Under the pieces are notes generated by a model. It was given only the letters and a program-made list of their open reading frames with translations, made no database searches and was not told where the DNA came from. From assembly GCA_963565915.1 (NCBI GenBank), contig OY751496.1, positions 1,364,001 through 1,428,000 of the forward strand: 64,000 nucleotides of DNA, written 5' to 3'. The stretch is from Entoloma clypeatum (lineage: Eukaryota > Basidiomycota > Agaricomycetes > Agaricales > Entolomataceae). A program made the position numbers and the translations under genes. Numbering within the stretch: position 1 is the first letter of the stretch; each line of letters starts with the position of its first letter. This document shows positions 1 to 10,477 of the stretch, piece after piece.

Positions 1-1014
1 ATACAACGGAGTGAGTTTCAAGCTGGCGCCGAATCCTTGATAGCCTCAAATTGTCTGTCCAGATTGGACCTGGGACCAGCGAAGCAGGCATTTATTCTTA
101 CAAAGACCTTCCCTGTCAGTCATTTACTTTTTTGTTGTCGTTGAGGAATGTCTTACGTGCACAATTAGTTGCTGGCGCTACTGTCTTCGATAACACGACC
201 GATATTTCAAGCTATTCTTACGACCCCGCCAAGAAAGAATTTGTATCCTATGATACACCCGCCATTGTCAAGCTCAAGGCAGACTACATCAACTCCAAGG
301 GCCTAGCTGGTTCCATGTTCTGGGAGGTAAGCTATTTCGCCTTCGCTTCGTGGATCATCGCCGACAAACGTAACCCAGCTCTCTACCGATAAAGTCGGTC
401 CCGGCTCCCTAGTCAGCACCGCAAGCAGTGTTCTGGGCACTCTCGACCAGACGCCGAATCACATCAGGTCCGTTTGTCTTCGCAGCAAGCTGATTGATGC
501 CCGCACCTGATAAGGAATCTTGCTAGCTATCCCAACAGCAAATGGAACAATATTCGCAACAACATGGGCAGCGGTTCCGGTGGTACTACTGGGCCAGGGA
601 CCACTTCCACGCCTGTGACCACGACGCCTTCCGGGACGACCACACCTTCCCATACGACCACCCCTCCCGCTACAACCACGAGCCCCTCAAGCGGTAGCTG
701 CAGCGGAGTCGCCCCATGGTCGGCAGGCACTCCTTATATTGGAGGCCAACAAGCTTCGTACAGTAAGTCGCCACCGCACTTTCTTGGTGGCAAACGTGTT
801 TGCTAAGGCGCCTGTTTCAGACTCTCACTTATGGACTGCCAAATGGTGGGTTTCTGGCCAATATATAACAGGCATTCATACTGACCTCACATACTCAGGT
901 GGTCATTGAGCGATGTCCCAGGAGGTTTAGGTGAGGGCCCACAAATGATCATGATGATAAGCAAAACTGACTCATCTTTTAGCTGGTGTCTGGATCGACA
1001 ATGGAGTCTGCTAA
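1..1014 (+). CDS. GH18 chitinase with C-terminal CBM5/12 chitin-binding domain, 3' part
   Basis: Secreted-type endochitinase that would hydrolyse beta-1,4-GlcNAc chains; the 5' half lies outside the window. Exons I can join are <1-10, 63-114, 169-326, 379-467, 527-762, 821-845, 899-930 and 983-1014 (TAA 1012-1014). They read through YNGIGPGTSEAGIYSYKDLP, then a GSMFWE segment typical of the end of the GH18 barrel, a short S/T/P/G-rich linker around 564-700, and a CBM5/12 module (APWSAGTPYIGG, LWTAKWW, WIDNGVC end). The catalytic DxxDxDxE strand is upstream and not seen. All introns are 50-60 bp and GT-AG. The gene converges on MTR4, with 176 bp between stop codons. The family is clear; the exact role (wall remodelling or mycoparasitism) cannot be told. 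Confidence 0.85.
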
Positions 1015-1190
1015 ATATATGCGCAACCATCAACAAACATCACATCTTTTTGACTCAGTATACCTTGTATTTCTATCTTCGTTGTAATCCGCATCACCGT
1101 TGTACGGGTGCACATATTTATTGTTCAGATATCCTCATCAATGGAAAAAGTGACACAGAAAGAGAATGAGATGGGCAACGAACAAATACC

Positions 1191-4100
1191 CTACAGATAC
1201 AACGACGAGCAAAAGATAACGGAATTGGGACGCTCGAGCATCTCTGATGCCTTTTCGAATTTCTCCTTCAATTCTTCGTTACCGATAACTTTGGCTGCTT
1301 GAGCCATCTGGCGCAAGAGCTCTCCAAGACGGCGGAACACTCGGATTAGACTGCCTTCAAACTGGTCCGTGAGCTAGAGGGTACACGCAATTTCAATAAC
1401 GGGCTGATTTCAAAAGATTGATTTCATGTAGAAAGCGTACCTTGCAGATATCAGAGAATGAAGCACCTCGACACCACTGAACAACGGCATCCATTAGCTC
1501 CACCTTAAACGATGCCACATACTGATCCTCATCCAGGGGTAGTTTGGATTCCTTGGACACTTTGGCTATCCGGCGGGCGATCTCCTGCATGACGCGCAAA
1601 GGGGCGGCGAGTTCCTCCTTTAGTTTTGTTGTTTGCTCGCTCTGATAAACGGATCAGACAGATGATAAAGGCCCTAGGAGATGTCAAAGTCCTGATTACC
1701 TTTTCACTAAAGACGAAACAGCTGAGGAGAGCCGCAGCTTGTTCCGGCGATAGCGGGTTAAACGCGCCATTGAATATCAGCTCAGTCAACAGTAGCTCAT
1801 CTCCTGAGCTGATCTCACAGGCTACTCGTCCTTTAACATCAACTATATCCGCTGATGTCGTGAAGGCGAGACGACGAAGGACCCGCTTTCTGCTCTTGAG
1901 CTCTTCAAGCTGCAGAACATCGTGCGTTGCTTGGATGCGTTTTTTCAACCCACGTATCCGTTCACTCTTTTCCTTCTTTTTCGCATACAGCGTGTACAGC
2001 TCGGAGAGTCGTGGATCTCTGTGCAGAGGGCTCGAAAACATCCTGTCTTCCATGGTCGCAATTTTCTACACATATCAAGAACCAGATATGTCAGGAGATC
2101 ACATAGATTTTCAAAGGAAATATATATACCTTGACGAGTTCCTTGAACTTTTCATCCTTGATACCCATGTTTTGTATTGGATCCAAAAGTGCGATGCCAT
2201 CAGGGAACCGCCTGTGAACCTCTGAAACACTCTTCCACACCGTTTCACGCGCCTGCTCCTGCCGCAAGTCCTTCGGGAGGTATAGACGAATGTGACTTAT
2301 ACCCTCTATCGTCGATAGCAGCACCGGCACGACGAGAGGGATGCCCTTTTGGCCACTGTGACAAGGCTGGACACCTCCGGGCGTGGCTGTTACGTTCTCG
2401 CGGCTTTTTGACACGGCGCCGCCCGGAGCGCAATTTAGCAGGACGTCGATGATGTACTGCTCATGGGGAGGTATGTCTTCAGGTTTCGGCACAGGTGAGT
2501 TCTGTACAGAAGAGTTAGTTATAGGTATTCAAACGGTATGGATGAAGGGCGACCTTGGCAGGAAGTCGCTTCTGATAATTGATGATAACGCCCCAGCCAA
2601 AATCAAGTTTTTGATACTTGACTTTGACGAGTCGTCCGGGTTGAAGGAAGGGCAGGGAATACGTTGGATGTGTCACGACTTCTCGGAAATCTGCTGCCAT
2701 TTGATCAAGCTGTTGTCGATATTCGTAGTACTCTGCGACAAGAGGCTCATCCGGAATGACGGTCGTACTTCGTGCTTCTTCTTCTTTGCGCAATTCTTGG
2801 GGTGCAATTTAAGATTCTGGCGTTTATAGGCAGAAAGTGTCGAAAGACCTACCATCTTCCAGCAAGGGTATACCAGCACTACTTTGAAATTGGAAGAAGC
2901 ACCGCTCAAGCATGAACTCCGGGCTGATGCCTTCCACCTTCATCAGGTTAAGAACCATGTTGTAGCCTAGATGGAACGCCGAATCCAACCTGTCCGCCTC
3001 TCCCTTCACCATCGCCTTGGCCGCAGCTGGCTCGAGCTTCTCGTCACACATCATGATCACCACACCTCGGTCGTCCAGTCCACGACGCCCGGCACGGCCC
3101 GACATCTGGATGTATTCTCCTGAAGACAAATTCCGGAACTCGCGACCGTCAAACTTTCTCGTGGTTGTGAAGACGACCGTTTTCGCCGGCATGTTAAGAC
3201 CGATTGAGAAAGTTTCCGTCGCAAACAAGACCTTTATCAAGCCTTCCTGGAACAGAATCTCTATGACCTCTTTCAGGATAGGCAAGAGGCCGCCGTGGTG
3301 AATGCCAATGCCCCGGCGGAGTAGGGGAAGTAGATTCGTGATTTGTGGTAGTTGACGATCGTCAGCGGCGAGGTTTTCGATGGCATTGTTGAAGATATTT
3401 GTGACGAGGTCCTGTTCGTCCGTCGAGTTGAATTCGAACTTGGACAATGTCAAGGCGAGACCCTCGCATTCGCGCTTGCTGAAAGCGAATACGATGACCG
3501 GATTGTAGTTCTTTAACATGATCATCCGGATAATCTTGGATATGTCGGAAGGACCTGAAGCTGTGGTTTCAACGAAAATCATTCCACCGTCCGGATAAAG
3601 TGCTCACCCTTCTTGTCGCCACCCTTTTTCGTCTTCCCCTTCCTGCCCTTCCCACCCTTTGAATCAGCAGGATCCTCCCCCATGCTTTCCTGAAGTTTTC
3701 CCATTGCCTTTCCAAAGTTGTCCTCGCGGAACTCGCCCTTCTCGTTGACCACCAAATATATACCTTCATCGCCGGCCGGGAAAAGGTAATGTTGGAGGGG
3801 AGTAGGTCGGAAGTCGGTGTACACAACATGGCACGGTTGCTCGTGGGATTTGCAGATCCATTCTGCGAACTGCATCGCGTTCGGGATGGTGGCGGAGAGG
3901 AAGACATAGCGGACGGTGTGCGGGAGAAGGATGATGGTCTCCTCCCATACGACACCTCTTTCTTTGTCACGCATATAGTGGATCTCATCGAATATGACCC
4001 AGGCCACCTCGCGCATGATCTCAGAACCTCGGTATAGCATAGAACGCAGAATCTACTCATGGGTCAGATTGTCAGCCCACGAAAAGGATATACCCTGCTA

Positions 4101-4954
4101 CGCACCTCGGTCGTCATCACCAAACACGTCGCAGACGGATTAATCGTCACGTCTCCCGTCATCAGTCCAACATCCCCAAACTCAGCCAACATCTCTCGAT
4201 ATTTCTGATTGCTCAGTGCCTAACCACAAGGGAGGGAAAAAAGCAAAGAAATTCTCTGGTGAACAAACAAGATTTTATTGAAGCGAATATAAGCACAACG
4301 AAGAACCTTGATAGGACTCGTGTAGATTACTCGCTGTTTACGGTTCAGACATTGCGCGATTGCGTATTCAGCGACGACAGTCTTTCCGGCACTCGTGTGG
4401 GCCGACACCAGCACACTCTCGTTCCGCTGTATCGCATGCACCGAGACGCGTTGGAAAGGGTCCAGCTCGAACTTGTATTCGCGGTCCGGTTTGGCGGGCG
4501 GGACGTGCTTGGAGATGGGGACGTAGTTGTAGCCTGGCGGTACGGCGACTTGGTGGCGAACCTTGGGGAGTGGATAAGCAACATTATAGAGTAGAGAAAG
4601 CAATGGTACGCATACCTGATGTTTAAGTTCTAGTCGTGTTGCAGAGTCGACACTTCCCGTCAACCCAGCACTCGCAGCGATCTCGCGCTTTGCTTCGGTC
4701 TCAAAATCGTCGAGCACCACAGGTTTTGGTGATGAGATCCGTGATTTCTTGGGCATAGATGGACCTGGTTCGTCGTCTGCATCGTTCATAGCAACATCGT
4801 CCGGTGGGACCTCTGGTACAAGGGGTGCCTTTCGCTTTTGTGCCACTTTTGTGGGCACCAGCACTGCGTCGGTTTGCATGGAGTCCTCTTCTTCGTTATC
4901 AACATCCTCGAGAGGACCTTCGTCGAGAAATGAGAAGAGGTCGTTGGAGTTCAT
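1191..4954 (-). CDS. MTR4: Mtr4/Dob1-type exosome RNA helicase
   Basis: DExH-box RNA helicase of the Ski2 family, which feeds RNA to the nuclear exosome in the TRAMP complex. The N-terminus ([17 protein letters not shown]) is acidic and is followed by a basic KRKAP/PKKSR stretch. Motifs in order: Walker [20 protein letters not shown] box [11 protein letters not shown]; motif [11 protein letters not shown]; a lysine-rich insertion ([10 protein letters not shown]); motif [21 protein letters not shown]; motif [14 protein letters not shown]. The arch/KOW region and the C-terminal DSHCT part ([19 protein letters not shown]) end in CSSLYL and TAG at 1191-1193. The start at 4954 is the only Met that precedes the acidic head. 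Many short introns interrupt it. This is the only full-length copy in the window; 10478-14002 repeats it without the last exons. Confidence 0.95.
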
Positions 4955-5128
4955 AGCTGAAATTTTGGAGTATCACAGTCACGCCCAATGCGTCACATTT
5001 TGTGACAACGATCATAGGTACTTACATCGTTAACATTCAATTTAACTACAAATACACGGCGAGATGATATACACGATTGAACTCCTTTAACCCTCAATTG
5101 TTCGTAATCCAGACGACGATCTCACGAC

Positions 5129-7128
5129 TTACTGAACCTTGAAGCCAAGGTTCGCCCTGAACTTAAGGGCCTCGCTAGCGGGCTTGACCCTCAAGGGCTG
5201 AACGGTGGGGTGCCCGACGGCCTGCGCAATCCGGTCAGAGAGACCTTGATCCACAGCAGCCCAGACGGCGACTATACACGAAATAGGGTCAGCATCAGCA
5301 GCAGCAGTGACACGAAAAAGTTCCATACGTTGTCTGGCCTTGATCTCCTTGCTCTTGACGTTCTTGAAGTGACCAGAGACGTTTCTGACATAAGCCTCAC
5401 GCTGAGCGTCGTTCCAGACCTTGGACCACAAGACACGGGGTTGTTCAAAGTCGACTAAAGTTTTGGTGAGCAGATAACTCCTTGGATAACGGAAAGCTCA
5501 TCTTACGTTCAGTAACCTCGCTGAGATCTCGATAAGCACCACCGATGAAGACCTCATGCCTCTGAAGGTCCCTAATTTGGCCGTCAATAGCGTTCTTGCG
5601 ACCAGCGTACGTGAGAGGCTGGATGGTGCTCTGGTAGTTGGGGCGGTTGCCTTGAGAAGTGAAAGTGGCCGGTCCGTCACGTTGGAAGTTGGCGATGGGG
5701 TTGATGGGCGCGTTGACCGGTAGCTGCTGGTAGTTGACTCCGAGGCGGTGGCGGTGTGTGTCGGGGTAAGAGAAGAGACGAGATTGAAGAACGGGATCTG
5801 CGGAGGGCTCAATGTACGGAATCAAATGAGACGGTGAAAAGGCCGCCTAAATTTTTATTAGTTTCGCGACAAAAAAAAAAGAGGGTCACAGACCTGCTCA
5901 ATTTCAGCAAAGTAATTTTGAGGGTTTTCATTGAGGACGAGCTTTCCGATAGGACGAAGGGGGAATTCGCTGTGGGACCAGACTTTGGTAAGATCGAGGA
6001 TATTATAGCGGAAGCTTTCCGCTTGGGCGGGTGTCATAGTTTGCTGTGTGGATATGAGAGAGGTGGATATATGCGGCAGACACAAGCAATGCTCACAATG
6101 TAAACTGTCCACGAAGGGAATTTTCCGGCCTCGATGCTCTCGAACAAGGACTGGGTGGCATAATCAGGGTTTTCGCCGGCCAGCCTTGTTGAGGTCGCGT
6201 CATCGAGGGTCTGTCAGATCGAACGTCAAATGGGGGGTTAGAAGTTATTAGGAAGTGGTACATGCCTTGAAGCCGCCATCGGCACGAACGTGAACTTGGA
6301 CATAGACAAAGGAGCCATCATCTTTGACCCACTTGAAGGTGTGTCCAGAGTAGCCGTGCTCTTGGTGGTAACCATCAGGTGTTCCACGGTCAGAAAAGAG
6401 GATCAAGATCTGATGAATCGACTCTGGGTTTTGGGAGAGGTAATCCTATTATATGATTCAAATTTAGGGTTCATTTCCTCGTTTCTTCGGTCGATGAAAA
6501 AGAGGTTACCCAGAACATATCAGCATCCTTGAGATGGGTCTGAGGGTCCCTCTTCTGGGTGTGAATGAAGTGGGGGAACTTTGCAGGGTCCCTGATAAAG
6601 AAGACCGGGGTGTTGTTGAAAACCCAGTCCCAGATACCCTCGTCCGTCCTCAATTTTATGGCGAAGCCGCGCGGGTCACGGGCAGTGTCAGCTGATCCGG
6701 ACTCTCCACCGACAGTGGAGAAACGGACAGTGGCGCGAACCTTCTTACCAACTTGTTGGAAGAGAGATTGCGAGGTGATATCGCTGAGGTCATGAGTGAC
6801 TTCAAAGTAGCCATGAGCTCCAGCACCCTTGGCGTGCACCTATAAATGCGATGTCACACTCAAGTGAGGATTAGGATACGTGATACTCACGACACGCTCT
6901 GGGATACGCTCGCGATCGAAGTGGGCGAGGGCATCGATGTGATGGAAGTCTTTTAGAAAAAGGTCAGTAATTTGATGGGTGAGGGGCATATAAAGGGTAG
7001 AAACCTTGGAGGAGAAGTGGGCCGAAGGGGCCAGCGCGTTCGGCGGCATAGGGCTCGTTGACGGGAGCACCGTTGGAGGTGGTGTAGACAGCACCGTCTT
7101 TGGAGTCGAAGACGTGTTGAGAAGGCAT
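5129..7128 (-). CDS. Monofunctional heme catalase (small-subunit clade)
   Basis: Converts hydrogen peroxide to water and oxygen. It starts [20 protein letters not shown] at 7128 and ends FKVQ at 5129. Catalytic His region [15 protein letters not shown], heme-pocket segment [18 protein letters not shown], Asn/Phe segment [17 protein letters not shown], and the heme-ligand Tyr motif [17 protein letters not shown] are all present, giving a roughly 500-residue protein of the small-subunit class. The C-terminus lacks an SKL-type peroxisomal signal. Several 50-70 bp introns interrupt it. It lies 174 bp upstream of the MTR4 start on the same strand. A TATA-like element sits about 45-55 bp upstream of the ATG. 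The same gene recurs at 14177-16176, probably through an assembly overlap. Confidence 0.94.
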
Positions 7129-7172
7129 TTGGAAGGGATCAGGAGATAGAAAAGAGGCCGTGGAGTGAGGAT

Positions 7173-7184
7173 GCTTTATATACC
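7173..7184 (-). promoter_or_regulatory. TATA-like core promoter element of the catalase gene
   Basis: On the minus strand the sequence reads ggtatataaagc, ending about 45 bp before the catalase ATG at 7128. Position and sequence fit a TATA box; no transcript evidence is available. The same element recurs at 16221-16232 in the duplicate. Confidence 0.5.
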
Positions 7185-7950
7185 GCCGCTGCTTGCGTCA
7201 TGCATGTGATGAAGAGCCTATAATTATAATCAGCTGGGCGCGATTGGACGGACGAGTGCCTGCTCTGCCTGCGGATCACCGTGTCTTACAACTCTCCTCT
7301 CGTGACTCCTCCGCATGACCTTCCCTACTCTTGTTCCGCCCGTGTCGTTGGGTTCTTTGTGACGCCATTCGAGAAGACTTGGAGTAAGTATTGGAGAGAA
7401 CATGAGAGAAGATGGATGATCGGGTTGTTTACTCTACCCCGTTGCTGCCAAATATCCTCGATCTCTACAACACGGATATATCATATGCACTTCATCCACA
7501 TCCTTTGCTCTGGAGCAAAGAGTGACTCCTTGCTTTTTTAAATATTGAGGTCCAAATGTAGCACCCCAGTGAAAAAGGATGTACTTCCATGAATATATCG
7601 TGCACTTACTGTATCTCAACAATATTAATGGGCTGCTTCCCAGCCTCCACATACACTATTACCAGAAACAGCCTAAAACTCCTTTTCAAGCCGTCGCCAC
7701 ACCCGCGATGCCTGTTTACTTACCTCATTCCCCACCTGCTACAGGACGCAGGAACCCTTGGCTGTGCGTTAACAAGTACCTCCTCCGGTCTTGTTTCCAC
7801 CGCGCTTCGCCAACAATGCTCACTTGGTTTTTGCGCCAGAGTGAATTCATGTTTTTGAATGATAGTATCGTGAACCATCTTGGATCATATGATCCTAGCG
7901 GAATCAGGTCCAAGTGTATATTGTCCTCGTCGCAAAGCCACAGCACTAGT
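7185..7950. other. Intergenic region between catalase and GCD11
   Basis: About 770 bp with only short overlapping frames on both strands and no recognisable domain. It should hold the catalase upstream promoter and the GCD11 3' UTR and terminator. Confidence 0.5.
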
Positions 7951-9881
7951 CTACTTCAAGGACAGTACCCCGCTGCACACTCCCCCATCCTACCGAAATG
8001 TCAGTTCAATCCCGGATGACTAAAACCTCGCCACTTACCAACAAGTCGCCAATGTTTTTCAATTCGCCTGGACAGCGCAACCTTCTCCCCAACCTCCGTA
8101 CACGCCGGAGACGTTAGCTGAATCTTTGCCAGATCAGCTTTAACGCTGAGAACTCGACCACCCGTCGACGTCGAGCCGATATTGATTAGCAACAGCTCGT
8201 TCTTAACAAGTTTCGATACCTTGGTCTGCTTCTTGTCCTCGGTCTTGACACCGAGGAGACGACGCAGCAAGAACAAACTGATTTCGAGTTCTAAAGCACT
8301 TTTTGAGTACGGCACAAGGGTTCGTCAAGAAGTAGAGGTATGATCCTACCTGTGTAGATTTTCGGCAGTTTCCCAACGGCACCAAGAACTTGACCAACGA
8401 GGCGATCTGCTCTGCAGAGCGTGGGATCTATCCTCGTACCCACCCCAATCAGACCACCCGGAACAGCAAACGATAGTAGGTTGTTCTCTGCATGCAACGA
8501 CATGATTCGGCTGAATATCGGCTTGCATTTGTTACGACCAGCGCTGTCTTTCGTGACGATGCCCGGTCTGATTTCGACCTCCTGCCCGAGGCGTAGAACA
8601 CCAGTCAGAATGGAACCACCCGCTACACCACCCTTCAGATCGTCCACTTCCGCACCTGGCTTGTTTACGTCGAAAGAACGGATGACGATTAACCGTGGAT
8701 CGGAGGTGAAGTCGCGGATGGGGATTGGAATCCGTTTGACGATGTACTCGTTCACTGCATCGATGTTGTATTTCAGCTGAGCGGATATGGGAACGATAGG
8801 AGAGGACTCTGCGACAGTGCCTGTAAAACATGGGTTAGCACCGACATTCTGTCCAATTAACATAGGCACAACCTTTGACGAAGGAACTGATGCTTTTCTG
8901 GTGCTCCAGCGCCTGGGTCTCTTTTATGAGATCCACCTTGTTTTGCAGAATGATGATGTTTTCGAGCTTCATGATTTCGACAGCAGCAAGATGTTCTGAC
9001 GTTTGAGGTTGCGGGCATGTTTCGTTTCCAGCGATGAGGAGCAGTGCGGCGTCCATGACCGCGGCACCGTTTAACATCGTGGCCATCAGAATGTCGTGCC
9101 CGGGACAGTCGACGAAAGATACGTGACGGACGAGCTTCATACGATGATTGCATCCGGGTCGTTCACAAGGAGGATTTTCTTCTTTGTCGGAGCGGTACGA
9201 TCGATAGCAACCTGGTCTGGGACACGCTTCATTTTCGCATTTATATATCTGTAGGGCGATAAGAAAGCAACAACGCAAGAAACACCAGTTGACGCACTTT
9301 GGCGTTTGCATAACCAAGCTTGATCGTGATATTCCGGACGAGCTCATTCTTGAATCGGACGGTCATGACACCAGAAATCGCCTTCACAACGGTCGACTTT
9401 CCGTGAGCGACATGGCCAATAGTACCTGCTCGATCGCCATTAAGGTTGGAACCAATTCATGGTCCAGATGAGCCCACCTAAATTTATCGTAGCCTTCCAA
9501 AGATATATAGTGAACATCGTGAAGGAACACCTTTGGCTGGATCTCTCCCACCTGTTTCGAGATAACCTCAGGTGAAAGGGGTGTCAGTTTTGATGGATCG
9601 ATATCGAGGTCAGGGAACGCGACGTCTTCATCATCCTCGTCCTCAGATTCCGAGTCTTCCTCACGGTTTTGAAGTGTTTCGTCACCAGGCATGCTAGCTT
9701 GTCCAGACGAGGTGATCTGGTGCAGTGGTGCTCGCGGTCTGCAAGAAAAGATAATGACTCTTTTGTTTACGTAAGATTTGATGATGCTGCCGACTAATGA
9801 ACTGAAGTACCTGCTTTGTTTCCGCGTCGATACATTGTCCTTCACTAACTTGTAAGTACTGTCAATCACATCATCCGACAT
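7951..9881 (-). CDS. GCD11: Translation initiation factor eIF2 gamma subunit
   Basis: GTPase subunit of eIF2, which carries initiator Met-tRNA to the 40S ribosome. The N-terminus is acidic ([14 protein letters not shown]). The P-loop [12 protein letters not shown] is reached through a 16-nt microexon at 9478-9493 that encodes ATINL plus one base of the next Gly; flanking introns are 9494-9551 and 9426-9477. Then follow the Cys knuckle ([17 protein letters not shown]), [13 protein letters not shown] (G3), NKVD (G4), SAQLKYN (G5), domain 2 ([15 protein letters not shown]) and domain 3 ([13 protein letters not shown]). The last exon reads [13 protein letters not shown] with TAG at 7951-7953. The start at 9881 ([12 protein letters not shown]) needs one intron before [13 protein letters not shown]; a start at the internal MPGDE is the alternative. 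Confidence 0.95.
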
Positions 9882-10277
9882 CGTACACTATTATCAAAGT
9901 ATGAAGCTTTCATGAAGTTCGAGGCGCTTATTGCGAGGCCATAGACAATATAATGTATGACGTGGGCCTCGCGCGCGCGGATTTTTTTGAACACCTTGAT
10001 GAACTATGTAGGCCCAGAACCTTGACGCGAGCCTGTGTGGTGATTTGCAGAACATGACGTGCCACAGCTGAGATTACGATGTCATGGATAATTCGGGTCA
10101 GATCGAAGTCTTAGCTCATAGCACTCCGAATCTTTCTCGCGTAGTGCGAAAGACATTGCTCGGGAACCCATTGTCCACTGTCTCTGTTGTCCCGCTGCTC
10201 GTCGTAGGCCTAAAACAAGGTTAGAAGCCTGGAAAGATGGGTCACCGCCTGGGAAAAGCATATAGGGAAATCCGTAC
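9882..10277. other. GCD11 promoter and 3' end of the adjacent DUF6533-type gene, left contig edge
   Basis: Same sequence as 18930-19325. It contains the upstream region of GCD11 and the last two exons of the minus-strand DUF6533-type gene, cut by the N gap. No separate gene. Confidence 0.7.
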
Positions 10278-10477
10278 NNNNNNNNNNNNNNNNNNNNNNN
10301 NNNNNNNNNNNNNNNNNNNNNNNNNNNNNNNNNNNNNNNNNNNNNNNNNNNNNNNNNNNNNNNNNNNNNNNNNNNNNNNNNNNNNNNNNNNNNNNNNNNN
10401 NNNNNNNNNNNNNNNNNNNNNNNNNNNNNNNNNNNNNNNNNNNNNNNNNNNNNNNNNNNNNNNNNNNNNNNNNNNNN
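10278..10477. other. Assembly gap of exactly 200 Ns
   Basis: A run of N from 10278 to 10477. The round size suggests an arbitrary scaffold gap. The sequence left of it (to 10277) equals the sequence ending at 19325, and the sequence right of it (from 10478) equals that starting at 1430, so the true gap length is probably negative. Confidence 0.95.

Larger units (their letters stand above)
1430..10277. repeat. 8,848 bp direct repeat, left copy (contig-end overlap)
   Basis: Every reading frame on both strands recurs at +9,048 bp with the same translation and length (10478-19325). The copy ends exactly at the first N of the gap. Real tandem duplications do not normally have both breakpoints at gap edges. 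Confidence 0.95.

Noticed and set aside
1626..2225. A 199-codon plus-strand open frame (also at 10674-11273)
   Set aside because: Antisense to conserved MTR4 exons; composition is that of a reverse-strand shadow.
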